A stretch of 64,000 nucleotides of DNA from Nematostella vectensis. Its lineage: Eukaryota > Cnidaria > Anthozoa > Actiniaria > Edwardsiidae. The DNA lies in contig NC_064046.1 of assembly GCF_932526225.1 (NCBI RefSeq), forward strand, positions 3,596,001 to 3,660,000, read 5' to 3'. This document shows positions 42,060 to 53,900 of the stretch, in pieces (within the stretch, counting starts at the first letter, position 1; every line of letters begins with the position of its first letter). Both the position numbers and the translations under genes were made by a program. Below the pieces are notes generated by a model. That model saw only the letters and a program-made list of their open reading frames with translations. It had not been told where the DNA came from and made no database searches.

Positions 42060-45000
42060 TCAGCTGTTATCTGCACTTGGGCTCGCTTCCTGGCGTAGCC
42101 TCCGAGCCTTGTGGTCGTATAAATTCAGCACATCTGGGATATCATCGTCATCACGTGACGTGTTTTCACGTGAACTCAGCAAGTTCATCAGGTATGTGTG
42201 CTCTTCGCCAGTGAAGTTTAAGTCAGGGTATAACGCCTGTAGTCTTTCTTTTGACTGGGAACAAGAAAACGAATACTTTGATACAAGATGGGGCTGATGG
42301 TAGTGAGGTGGGGTTGATGGTAGTGAGGTGGGGCTGATGGCAGTGAGGTGGGGTTGATGGTTGTGAGGTGGGGTTAATGGTAGTGAGGTGGGGTTGATGG
42401 TGAGGTGGGAGTGATGGTAGTGAGGTGGGGTTGATGGTGGTGAGGTTGGGTTGATGATAGTGAGGTGTGGTTGATGATGAGGTGGGGTTGATGATAGCGA
42501 AGTGGGGTTCATGGTTGTGAGGTGGGGTTAATGGTAGTGTGGTGGGGTTGATGTTAGTGAGGTGGGGTTGATGATAGTGAGGTGTGGTTGATGGTGAGGT
42601 GGGGTTGATAATAGCGAGGTGGGGTTGATGGTAGTGAGGTGTGGTTGATGGTAGTGAGGTGGGGTTGATGGTGGTAGGGTGGGGTTGATGGTGTTGAGGT
42701 GTGGTTGATGGTGAGGTGGGGTTGATGATAGCGAGGTGGGGTTGATGGTAGTGAGGTGGGGTTGATGATAGTGAGGTGTGGTTGATGGTGAGGTGGGGTT
42801 GATGATAGCGAGGTGGGGTTGATGGTAGTGAGGTGGGGTTGATGGTAGTGAGGTGGGGTTGATGGTAGTGAGGTGTGGTTGATGGTAGTGAGGTGGGGTT
42901 GATGGTGGTAGGGTGGGGTTGATGGTGTTGAGGTGTGGTTGATGGTGAGGTGGGGTTGATGATAGCGAGGTGGGGTTGATGGTAGTGAGGTGGGGTTGAT
43001 GGTAGTGAGGTTGGGTTGATGGTGAGGTGGGGTTGATGATAGCGAGGTGGGGTTGATGGTAGTGAGGTGGGGTTGATGGTAGTGAGGTGGGGTTGATGGT
43101 GGTAGAGTGGGGTTGATGGTGTTGAGGATGGGTTGATGGTGGTAGGGTGGGGTTGATGGTGTTGAGGATGTGTTGATGGTGGTAGGGTGTGGTTGATGGT
43201 GTTGAGCTGAGGGTGGGGTTGATGATGGTTCGGTGGGGTTGATGGTATTTAGGTGGGGTTGATGGTGGTGAGGTGGGAATGATGGTAGAGAGGTGGTGTG
43301 GATGGTGGTTAGGGATGGGGGTGTTTCATACCTTTGTTAGGTGTTTATTATAAAAGTCTTGTAATTGCCGCTTGAAGCCATAGTTGGGGTTGGCTATAGA
43401 TCTGTTTGCTCTGATAGCTTGTAGGGTCTGTCTCCATGATAGTTCTGTTATGGTCATTATGTATGCTGCACAAATTGTTGTTGATCTTGAGATACCCGCA
43501 ATACTGCACAGGGAACAACCAATAAACAAACAAATAAACATACATAAATAAAATCATATTCCAGCTTTGAAAAAATGTGTATTATTCTTTTTTCATTCCT
43601 GTAAACAGTCACATAGCTTTTATAGACAATTATTTAGTCATTTATAAGTGGTTGTTGATCATGGACTGTGAGTTAGGATACATGGATTCTCAAATGAAAT
43701 ATGTGTACTATATATTTACAAAATTACAAAAAAAAATTATATGTGGGTGTAAAAAATTATTATTATCCAAAACATAAAAAAACACTAAAACATTTAATCC
43801 CTTAAAAGCTGTCATGATGGAAAAAATAGCATAGCCGTAGCAGGCCTCGAATTAATGGGAGAGCATGATACAGAAACATTAAGAAAACAATGGGGGGCAA
43901 GCCACGCCCCTACTGGTCATTTCCTTATATATTTTTTTTAATAAGGGGGGGGCGGGGTGCACATGCCCCCATTGCCCCACCCCCTGCTACGGCCCTGAAT
44001 ATACATAAATAAAAACATTAACGTTTTTCTAACATACCAGTGAACAAGACAATTCATCTCTTTCACCCTTCAAGCAAATAAAACATTGCGTTAGAGCTCA
44101 CTTGTTGTGAAAAATAACAGAGCATACATACCTGCATGAATGGATAAACTCTATGCACTCTTGGAAAAAGGGCATTCTGGAACATAAAGCATAACAGGAT
44201 GAAAGTTAATCCTTTGAAGGCTGTTTAAGCAAGCATGATTTAGTTGTATGTGATACTTCTACAACTCGAGTCATAGAGTGCAAATCAGCCTATGGTTCGA
44301 CTACAATAATTGAGTAGAAAAGTTGAGGTATGTACAGTAATGCTGTAGACAGTTCATGTACTATACGACTAAACCGTGCTGTCTAAATCGTGAGAGTTTC
44401 AAACCCTCCCCCCCACACATTCCAGTGGCACACCAACAACTCAAAAACTCGAACTTTGGACAACTTGGACTCTTTGAACTTTTTTTTAGTTATTTCCATT
44501 CATTAGAGAACTTTAACTTTCCATGTCTCCATGAAAGATCATGTCAATGGAATTTAACTAAAGTTACTAACTAGTTAAAATAATTGCTGTGAACTTACAA
44601 ATCTTGGTCGGGACTATCTGCAGCATGTATACACTTATACATAATATCCTATCAAAAGAAAAAAAAAAGTTACACAATAATTGATAAATAATGATGCCTT
44701 TGCCAGGTTTTTTCGGTGTAGAATACTTTGTAGGTATCAGAGTCAGAGAAATAATATGTAGTCTTTGTGTTTGTGACAATGGTACTTGACTTGTCAACAA
44801 TTTTTAAAAACATTTCTTGGGCAAAGCATTGCTCGATCCTCTAAAACAACCACTTGCATGGGGTATTCAACTAAGTGAATTTCAATCCATCTCTCAACAA
44901 AAACAGCTCAATTCTATTTCTAAAATATTAAATAACCCAGGGAAAGTTGTATTTTGACAAATCATTAGAGTTTTCAAAATTCAAAACAAAAACAAATCAA

Positions 45001-47035
45001 CATTGTGTCATACAATTTCATGTTTAAAAGGCTTAAAAGGTGGTGACAGTTATAAACATTTTTTAAAAAGGTTTACCTCTCTCAGTGGATTTGCATTATC
45101 ATGAATAGATAAAATATGTGTGATATTATGCTCCTGTAACTGCTCAGCATCTTTGGAATCTAGAAAAAAATATTGCAATTCTCAGCTGCAATGGATTACA
45201 ATTTAGTCCCTCTGATCTGTCCTTTAAACATTGCTAAAAGGATACATAAAAAGTGTCTTTAGTTGTGTTTACCTCTGATGTTTCCAAGATAAAGTCCAGG
45301 AATAATCTGAAGTAAATAAAAAAACAAATAAACAAAAAAGCAACCTGGATCTGCACAGTTCAGTACATTGTAAACATGGAAATTTTCCGACAGTTACTTT
45401 CTTGCCTTTCTATATTATTTTCACACAATTGAAAGCTTGATTAAATTTGAAACAGCTTTTAAAGCAGCAATATCACAAGTTTACTGCAGTTTTCAACAGG
45501 CCACCCATTCTGAATTGGGAGTCACATTGGCAGAAAAAAAAACTTCCATTATGACATTTTTCTGTGTTTTCTGTAGAAAATGAGGTGCATCATAGACTGA
45601 TTGCATATAAAAACTCGAATGAAAGGGACAATGTCTGGGAGTTGTAACTGGTTCAAAATAGAAAAAACACTTGGAGGTAACAAGAATTGTCCTCCGTTTA
45701 TACCAATATATCCAAATTGCCATTGTTGGTTGGCTGTACATGCAAGTGAGGCAAGACTGTGTGTGCTAATGCAGTTACGAAGAATAATTTTTGTATCCAT
45801 CATCTGTTGGTTTTGTTTGAATTGCAAGCTAGAAGTCAAAGTATAGGTTGAGGTGGATTTAGAAATAGGAGCAGAGAACAACAAAAGTAAAAGTACAGAA
45901 GAAAATAGCTAAATTTGTCTAAGACATTGTGTGTAGATAGATCAGCCAAAACATCAGCACAAATAAGTGTTCGAATCTAGAGGGAGGGTTTAGGGGGTTT
46001 AACCCCTTGGGCTGCCAAAAAAAGCCATAAAGAGCAATTCCTTTGAGTTGCATATCCCTACCCATCTCTTTGCTTTTCTTTTGAAGTTCGAGTACCAGCA
46101 TAAAGTGAAAAAGCACTTCCTTTTTGGGGAACACCCTGATTGGAGCACATTTTATTGATAACATAACACTACCCTTTAGGTATTTGTGTCTGTGTGAGTC
46201 AGAAAGATTAATGTAACAAAAAATATTACCCCCCTTGTTACTGAGCCACCCATCTAGCAAAAAGCTAGATCTTCCCATGAGGTCCCATCTGATTGGCTTT
46301 TTTGTGCGTCTAAAAATAGCCTGGTCCACAAAAACCCTGTAACACCTATAAAACTTACAGGGGTAGCGGAAGGGGGCTGGGAGGGGAGGGGAGGGGCAGG
46401 GGGGAACCTCCCACTTTTCTGATCAGATGTTTCTTTAGATATATATGAATGTTTTTTTTAAACCAACAGTTTTCAAGCGGTATATATGCAACCGACAACA
46501 AATTTGTTGAACAGTTTAAAATCCCCACGTTTTTATAAATAGGGTTTGGAACCACCACCCACCCCTCCCCCTGAAACCACTACCCATCCCTCCCCCACAA
46601 CTTTAGCCCCCCCCCCCAACTTTTTGAGCCCCTGCATATAAGAATATATTGTGCACAAAAACTATTCTACATAAAAGTCATATTTCTCCTCAAACAGTTC
46701 TGGTATCTAAATTTAAAAAAATATCGTGGAACTTTATCAAATTTATTAAATGCAATTTATTTCTTCCCGCTTGAAAATAAGCTTATTTAAGTTAGTAGAA
46801 CACCCACCCTATCATGAAATAATATTAGCAGAGTAAACTCACAGAAAATAAGGTTCAATCACTACTCTTGCAGTTGAATATTAATTTGTTAAAAATAACT
46901 GAACGACGAATCAACAGTGCTAAATTGCCATTTAGGCAGATCCGTTTGTACGCTTGTCTTAGCGGTTATTCTGCACTGGTATCAACACCAACAAATACTC
47001 TCAACAAACAATACCTTGTTCATTCCATTCCCCAT
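42060..47035 (-). CDS. DUSP22: DUSP22/JSP1-like dual-specificity phosphatase, 8 coding exons
   Basis: Exons: 47015-47035, 45273-45306, 45077-45159, 44599-44648, 44132-44176, 44038-44067, 43332-43503, 42060-42254. All introns are GT-AG and all phases agree, giving 630 nt and 209 residues. The protein starts MGNGMNK, with Gly2 in an N-myristoylation-type context as known for DUSP22. Then come the domain start IIPGLYLGNIR, the segment ITHILSIHDNA, the general-acid loop AADSPDQDL and the signature HCIAGISRST (the HCX5R cysteine-phosphatase loop). AAYIMTITELSW and NPNYGFKRQLQDF close the domain. The last exon adds a 64-residue acidic and basic tail, so the protein is somewhat longer than the 184-residue human form as I recall it. 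DUSP22 dephosphorylates signalling proteins at membranes; this is family knowledge. It is close to DUSP15, so the ortholog name could be either. Confidence 0.93.
42290..43310. repeat. ~1-kb GT-rich minisatellite in last intron of DUSP22-like gene
   Basis: Roughly 50 copies of an 18-20 bp unit resembling GAGGTGGGGTTGATGGTAGT, with variants (GATAGC, GTGTTG, shortened units) that form higher-order blocks. It fills the last intron almost from end to end. On the gene's sense strand it is a C-rich pyrimidine-biased tract. Confidence 0.93.
43332..43503 (-). CDS. DUSP22: DUSP22-like exon 7: catalytic loop
   Basis: 57 codons plus the last base of the catalytic cysteine codon, which is split TG|T between exons 6 and 7. 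It reads IAGISRSTTICAAYIM through RQLQDFYNKHLTK. The acceptor is CCTGTGCAG and the donor AAAG|GTATGA. Confidence 0.93.
45975..46275. repeat. Interspersed repeat in intron 1 of DUSP22-like gene
   Basis: Shares TTTAGGGGGTTTAACCCC, TTGGGCTGCCA and an AAAAGCTAGAT-like end with about 41268-41400. Probably a non-autonomous DNA element. Its boundaries are approximate. Confidence 0.5.
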
Positions 47036-48160
47036 GGCTAGAAAGAGGATACTGATCGGGTTTTCGAGAACCAATGATCAGAACCAGCTTAATATCAACA
47101 TCTACACAGAAAAACAACTCAATCAACATCAAGAACGGCATAAACGGCGAGGGTCTTAGTATACTAGGACCCAGACCTACGCGGTTACGAAAAGCGTAGG
47201 AAGACCAACCACCGCAATTACTCGACACTCCGACACTGTTGTTTCCAATATATTATGCAGGATATTACCAACTATTAGCAACAGCTAAGTATATATTACA
47301 CATTATATTCAGTACTTTTTGATTAGCCACGGTGGCGTGACTGGAAACCGTTTCAGGGCTGGCCAATGAAAACTCTTCAAAGATATTAGCTTGAAATCGT
47401 TGGCAAGGTTTGTCAGGAAAGGTATTCCCAGGGGCTAGGGGTTGATATTTGACAAAATTTTAACCCCAATGTAATAGCACTTTCAAGAAATTCTTACCAA
47501 TAAAAGATGGCACATTAGGTGTGGTCGAAGCAATGTCTAACTCTAAGAACTAAAAACAAACATTTTCAGTTTTCAGCGAGCATATCTCTTTTCTGAAAAG
47601 ATTCCTATCCAGTTGTTATTACTAGATGGATGATCCACAAGTGAGACCCTCGGAGAGCAGACGAAATTTTGACCCAACCCCCCCCCCCCCCCCCCACTCC
47701 CCACCCCCCCCCCCCCCCCCCTAAGTGATAGCAGTTAGTAGAATCAGCCCTGTTTTCTTTTATGGAGAGTCTTATCCATCCTCGAAAACACAGGGGTATT
47801 TCCGAGGTTTAGTCTTATCCGGACACGTATTAAATCTGTAATAATGAATATATAGTAAAATAAGTCGTGATAGAGACATGAAGCTTCGCTTCCAGAGCCT
47901 ACTTCTTTCCGCTGTCTCCTCCCTCTGCTCTTCTCCCTTTTTGTGTCGCCGACTAAAGTCATCCACGAGCGCGCGCCTTTTTTCAGTGACGTCATAAACG
48001 GGAAATCACTTCTCTTAGAGACGAGTCTCATTTGAAGGGGCATCGCTATGTGGTGTTGTGTGCGGTCAAAAGAAGACGTTGAAGGAAATGTGGGTACCGA
48101 ATAAGAATGATGCTTTCTGTTGATCTTATCTTTTTCTCTTGACTTATCTTTTCTTTCATA
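47036..48160. promoter_or_regulatory. Divergent intergenic region between DUSP22-like gene and the 84-aa gene
   Basis: 1.1 kb separates the two divergent start codons. It contains a poly-C tract (about 47678-47722) and a TGACGTCA CRE-type site at 47987-47994. It could hold a bidirectional promoter, but no TATA or initiator is clear. A 142-codon minus-strand open frame (47744-48172) has no recognisable domain and overlaps the start of the plus-strand gene, so it is not called. Confidence 0.4.
47987..47994. promoter_or_regulatory. CRE-type palindrome TGACGTCA
   Basis: Full palindromic CREB/ATF site about 170 bp upstream of the predicted 84-aa gene start, in a region with GCGCGC runs typical of a promoter. 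Confidence 0.45.
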
Positions 48161-49119
48161 ATGTTCCAGCAAAATGAGCCTTCTTTCGAATTTCTGGTGC
48201 GTATCCTCAACATTTAAAACCTCACTTTTAGCTAGGAGGCGATGAACTGAATGCCTTTTCTCTTCTTCCCTAGCGAAGTCCTACTCTAGATTCAATCTCA
48301 AAACACAAAATAAGAGTATGCAAAACAGAAGCTAGCAATAAAAAGAAGCAAATATGGGGCTTTCTCTCCAGAAACAAGAACTCCCCTAGTGACGGTAAGG
48401 AAATATGAAAAATAGGTCTTTATCTACTACTATCGATACGGTCTGATGGGTGGAAGGGGTCGTAGGTTCCGAATGTAACAGCAGTAGCGCACGTTATTAC
48501 AACTTTGATTTCTTCGACCTAAAATAGAGAATCTATAGATATATAACAACCTTCTGTGCATGTATATTCTCAAATTGATTCTAAGGCCTAGTTTAGACGT
48601 CTTTTTTTATGTGGCGTTTCAAATGCAAATGCAAAACGAAAAAATGATGCTTTGTACATTTGCATGTATTTCCATTTGGTACTGCACATGAAATGGAGTT
48701 TAAACTAGGCCTAACTCATTCCCAGCTCGCACTGTGGCATGAAAACTCCGCTCAAACAGCGCTGTTCTCACTACACTCGGGTTATAGGTATAGTTTCCTG
48801 ATTTCTAGCCGAGCCAAAAGGTGCAAGTCCAGCAAAACTTGGTAATACTGAACCATGGCGCTGTTTTCATATGGGGCTTAAATGGGTTGTCATCAAAGCG
48901 CACTCACCAAGTATATATCTCTAGCCAAGTTATTTGCGTCATTTAGAATAACAGGAAACGCATCCTGTCCTTTGATATACGCTGAGTCAAGCTAAAATAC
49001 ATACTCTCACTTTACCAACAGATGCCTCAGATACTTCCTCCCTCTCGAAGTCAATCGAGTTTGCCATCCCTAGTGCGTCCATGATAGAATGCGTGACGGG
49101 AGACGATATACACACATGA
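48161..49119 (+). CDS. Predicted 84-aa protein, three exons, unknown function
   Basis: Exons 48161-48196, 48274-48394 and 49022-49119 join with consistent phases (0, then 1) at the donors CTG|GTGCGT and ACG|GTAAGG and the acceptors TTCCCTAG and ACCAACAG, giving 255 nt. The product starts MFQQNEPSFEFL. Its middle is basic (SKHKIRVCKTEASNKKKQIW), followed by a short hydrophobic GFLSRN, then an acidic/serine tail with SLSKSIEFAIPSASMIE. There is no signal peptide or membrane segment. I recognise no family. The model rests on splice logic only: no cDNA, and the first exon is short. The start could differ, because TTCCAG just after the ATG is itself an acceptor-like site. Confidence 0.5.
48583..48714. 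mobile_element. Palindromic MITE in intron 2 of the 84-aa gene
   Basis: TAAGGCCTAGTTTA on the left and TAAACTAGGCCTAA on the right are near-exact complements about 130 bp apart, with internal CAAATGCAAATG and CATTTGCATG words pairing as well. It is related in interior to 5594-5709. No coding capacity. Confidence 0.75.
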
Positions 49120-50623
49120 CTACACACGCCAAGTTTCGTCTGTTCCATCTTAAAATGACGCTCCTGGAAATATCACGTGCTCATTGTCACACCCACTTAT
49201 TTTATTTATTCAATTCCCACAAGTTAGACTGGTGCGGAAGGAACAACAGTGCTAGGCTCCAAATCAAGTACGCCCTTGAGTGTGTTGTTAGTAAGAATTC
49301 CTCAACCCAACATAAACCACTGACACTGTTTTGTGTTTGGCATAAGAGAAGTTTATTATAAAATCACTACAAACTGATAAATGACAAACTAAAATAATAA
49401 TAATAAACCTCTCTGCCACCCTTCACACAAAGCCCAGGGTGGGAGGGCGGGAAAAATATGAGCTTGATATATAAACGTTGAAAAGAACAAAGAATTATAG
49501 AGTGAAGCTGTGAACGTGTGCTAGCAATCAAGACTAGAGATAACTGAAATACAATATGCTGGCTTGAGCAATTAATCCCTTTAAGCTAGGTGCCCAAAGG
49601 GGGGTACATTGTAAGCACTGTTACCGGGGGTGGTCACTGCCAGAGGGTTTATTGCGTCCCCAGTGGTTCAGGTTCAGGTTAGTGTAGTGCAGCATGAAAA
49701 GACGGTAACTCCGGTTTAGTGTCCTAATCCGAGAAGACTAGAAACACGGGAGAATAACTTCATCTCATTTATGACACAAATTCGAATCACGGCAGGAACC
49801 AGGAAAAATCCCAGGATTCGTACCTGGGCCAACAGCGGTAAGAGGCCGACGCGCTAACACACAAGGCCAGCCGTGCTTCCACACTTTGTTGTTGTCACGC
49901 TGTGTCAGCACAAGAAGAAAAAACGTCACCAGGAGAGTACATAAGTGAAGGGGCAACCTAGGATGGGTTCAGGCGTCGAAATGACTTTTTAACAGGCGAA
50001 AACGCAAAACATTTTTTCCAAGTGCGTAAGTGTAACAGCTGTCAATCATACACAGACGACACCATTTATGGAAGTCGGCACAGAGCGATCCAAAACAAAG
50101 AATAATATTTAGTATTGTCAACAGCACAAAAAGTGTACATTTGTGGAATTGTAATTACTAATGGATTGCTTGTTTGAATTAAAAAGCTTTAGTGACGAAT
50201 AACACGTTAGTAGCAAGCGTGTTATGATACTAAAGTGTTATGATACTAAAGTGGAGGATTGGGGAAGGAAATGATATATAGATTTAGGCACTGCCTAAAA
50301 GCGGAGCCAGCATTGAACACCTTAAGTGTTGACTGATCAAGGTATTTTTGGGGGATCTAGGATCCTGCTCTTTACTGAGATTTATTTATTGTACCAACCA
50401 AATGGATCCAGGCCTTATTCAATAATTTAAATTATGCAGTACATCAAAGTTAACAAACACAATTCCTGGTGTGAATATGGCTGTCAAAGTTGTCAAGAGT
50501 CTAATGGTAAATTCTTATGTCCCATCATAGAAGTCCCATTATGAATATTTTTTTAATCAAAACAATACTCTGACAAGCTTTGCCCTTGTTCAAAAAATGC
50601 CATGGATGTAACAGCATTCCAAA
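49120..50623. other. Between the 84-aa gene and gypsy element 2
   Basis: Apart from the SINE, no gene is supported. The last ~60 bp (from about 50560) are related to 55791 onward, part of an old local duplication interrupted by the retroelement. Confidence 0.5.
49640..49880 (-). mobile_element. tRNA-derived SINE
   Basis: On the minus strand it shows a tRNA-like head with an A-box-like TGTTAGCGCGTCGG and, about 45 bp later, a B-box-like GGTACGAATCC (plus-strand positions 49814-49824). An unrelated body of about 150 bp follows. A genuine tRNA gene is unlikely because the acceptor arms do not pair and the tRNA-like part runs on into other sequence. The 3' boundary is approximate. Confidence 0.72.
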
Positions 50624-50746
50624 TGTAATGTATTTGAGAAAAACCTTAGGATCAAAACGAATAAACAGTAATGGCGGACTCTCGTTGTTTATTGCTGTTA
50701 CCCAGAAAACCTTGCGGTCATACAAACAGGAATCCCAAACATTACA
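50624..50746 (-). repeat. 3' LTR of gypsy element 2
   Basis: 123 bp, bounded by TGTAATGTATTTG and CCCAAACATTACA on the plus strand. In element orientation, a purine-rich GGGTGGGGCAGTA stretch lies just before it and could be the polypurine tract. Confidence 0.94.
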
Positions 50747-50932
50747 TACTGCCCCACCCAAGTTTACAACTAAAAGATACTTGCTTGCTGAGGCCAGTAA
50801 AACTATCAAATTGTATACACACAACATGTCAACAAGTAAAAAACAACAACAATGTCCATGACAAGTTCTTGACAAGTTGTCAATCCATCAGATCCGGAAA
50901 AATGTACACAGTGTGTGATATGCTGCTTAAAA

Positions 50933-53900
50933 TTAACATACATAGTCTTTGAGGTGAGTAGGTGTGGTTTTGAGTCGAGTACTTCTTCGCAGAGTACTTG
51001 CAGGTTCAGAAGCTGGAAGCTCTGTCTTCTTCGGTTCCAATGAAGGTTCTGGAACTGTGATCTCAGGTTCCTTAAATTCCTCTGGAATCTGCTTGGGTAC
51101 AGTTGTTTGCATTGGAACTTGGGCCAATTCTGTTGAACTCTGAAGATCATTGGCGACTGTGGGTGTGCTTGTCCTCAGGCGAAGATGGTCAACATGTCGT
51201 CGAAACACTCCACCTGAACTGAGTTGAACGACATACGAAACCGGTCCTGACTGTTGAATAATTGTCCCACATAACCACTTTGGACCATATGAAAAATTCT
51301 TGACAAATACTGGGTCATTCACTTGAAATTCTCTGAGTGGCACTAGATTGTCGTGTTGTTTCTTCTGTGCGAGCTGTTTATCTTCTACACGAGTGCGAAT
51401 TGTGTCCTGACTAAGGGGGTTTACCAGGTCCAAGCGCGTCTTCAGCTTCCGGTTCATTAATAGCTCACCAGGTGTTTTACCAGTGGTTGCATGAGGTGTG
51501 GTACGATAGCTTAGTAGAAATCTGCTTAACTTCGTGTCTAAGTTTTCCTTTTCCCCTCCCATCTTCTTCATTGTTTCCTTGAAAGTGCGAACATATCTTT
51601 CAGCAAATCCATTGGATGCTGGGTGTTTAGGTGCTGAAGTGATGTGTTTTATGCCATTCTCAGACATAAAAAGGGCAAATTCTTCACCTATGAAGGCAGT
51701 TGCATTATCAGATACAATGATATCAGGCAGTCCATGTACTGAGAAGCATTCTCTTAACTTCTGGATGGTTACTGCAGCAGTACTGGAGTTTGTCTTGAAT
51801 ACCTCGATCCACTTACTATAGGCATCACCGATCACCAGGAACATGTGTCCTTCGAAAGGTCCTGCATAGTCAATATGTATGCGAGACCAAGGTCTAGACG
51901 GCCACTCCCACGGATGTAGGGGTGCAGTAGAAGGTGCCTTAGCATTACTTTGGCAGCTTGTGCAATCTTTCACCTTTTGCTCAATATCCGCGTCCAGGCC
52001 AGGCCACCAGAAATAGCTTCGGGCTAACATTTTCATGCGAACCATTCCAGGATGTCCATCATGTAGTTCCTGGAGAAGCTTGACTCTTCCTTGAGGAGGA
52101 ATGACTACGCGAGAGCCCCAGAGTAGACAGCCATCCTGACAGCTGAGTTGGTGCTTTCTATAAGAGTAGGGCTTGAACTCAATGCGATCATTTGAATTGG
52201 GCCAACCGGACATTACTTGGTGTCGTACTGCACTAAGAATAGGATCTTTTGAGGTCCAACGCTCAATGTCCTTGACTTTAACGGGTGTGTTGACTTCAAG
52301 ATGATTCATTACAAACATAATGTCGCCAGGCACTGGAACATCTCTGGTTTCATTTGGCAATGGCAGCCGGCTCAGGCCATCGGCATTACCATTTTTCTGG
52401 CCTTCTCGATATACTAAAGTGTATGAGTAGCCTGACAGGAATACCGCCCACCTCAATATGCGTGGTGAGGCTGAGGTCGGTAATTGTTTAGTTGACTGTA
52501 GCAGACCCAGCAGGGGTTTGTGATCAGTGTAGATGGTAAAACTCCGTCCATATAAGTATGAGTGGAACTTCCTCACCCCGAACATGATGGCTGCTGCCTC
52601 TTTGTCGAGCTGTGAATAGTTCTTTTCGGCTGGGGACAGAGTACGTGAGGCATATGAAATAGGACGTTCAGTCCCATCATCCATCACATGTGAAATAACA
52701 CAACCAAGACCATATGGTGATGCGTCACAAGCAAGGGTTAACTCTCTTTCCAAGCTGTAATGCACTAGAAGTTGTGAAGAGTGAAGTGTGGACTTGGCTT
52801 GGTTCCAAGATTTTTCCTGTGCTTCACTCCAGTTCCAAGGTGTGTCTTTGACTAACAGCTGATGTAAAGGAGATAGTATTGTAGTGATGTTAGGTATGTA
52901 ACAAGCGTAATAGTTAAGCATGCCTAAAAAGGCTTGCAGTTCTTTCAGATTAGAAGGTCTCGGTGACTCTTGAATTGCTTTGATTTTCTCGTCAAGGGGG
53001 TGGATACCATCTTTGTCGATGCGGTGTCCCAGGTAAGTGACTTCAGGTGCTTGAAAAATGCACTTCGAACGTTTAAGACGGACGCCAGCTTTGTCCAGAC
53101 GTGACAGGACTTCTGTTAGACTTTTGAGATGATCTGCTGATGTCTTCCCGGCAATGAGAATATCATCTATTCGTACTACAACATTCGGAATACCCTGCAG
53201 TAAATTTTCCATTGTGCGTTGGAAAATCCCAGGGGCTGAGGCAATGCCGTAGCACAGTCTATTGTACTCAAATAGGCCTTTATGAGTGGTGATAGTGGTG
53301 TACTTCTTTGATTCTTCATCTAACTCAAGTTGTTGATAAGCTTGACTCAGATCTAGTTTTGTAAACTGCACTCCACCTCCAAGTTGAGCTAGCAGATCCT
53401 CTGTTTTAGGAATTGGGTAATTGTCAAGTTTGCTAACTTGGTTCAAAGTAACTTTGAAGTCTCCACAAATGCGTATAGACTCATCAGATTTGACAATGGG
53501 CACAATGGGTGTTGCCCATTCCGAAAATTGAACTGGACGAATTGTTCCTTCTTCTAACAAACGGTCCAATTCTCTCTCTACCTTCTGACGTCGTGCATAT
53601 TCTAACGTGCGAGGTTTGAAGTACTTGGGTTTGGCTTGAGGATCAACGTATATCTTTGCTTTCACTCCTTGAATTGTCCCTAGTCCTTCCTTGAATAAAT
53701 TTTCATGTTTCTTTAGCAGGTCAGACACATCAGGGGATACAACTTGAACTAGGAAAATCTCTGGCCATGACAACTTAACATGTTGTAACCAATCTCGTCC
53801 AAAGAGACTGGGCACCTTGCCTTGTACAACTATAACTGGCAAGTGTTCAAAGAAGTCCTTGTACTTGACTTCCACTACAAGCTTTCCTAAAACTGGAATT

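Noticed and set aside
42109-42512. Proline/histidine-rich protein encoded by the minisatellite
   Set aside because: The frame is an extension of the real last DUSP22-like exon through its acceptor into the intronic repeat.
47744-48172. 142-codon minus-strand frame upstream of the DUSP22-like gene
   Set aside because: Low-complexity basic start, no domain, and it overlaps the better-supported splice model on the plus strand.
49800-49880. A tRNA gene on the minus strand
   Set aside because: A- and B-box-like words are present, but the arms do not pair into a cloverleaf and the sequence continues as a SINE body.
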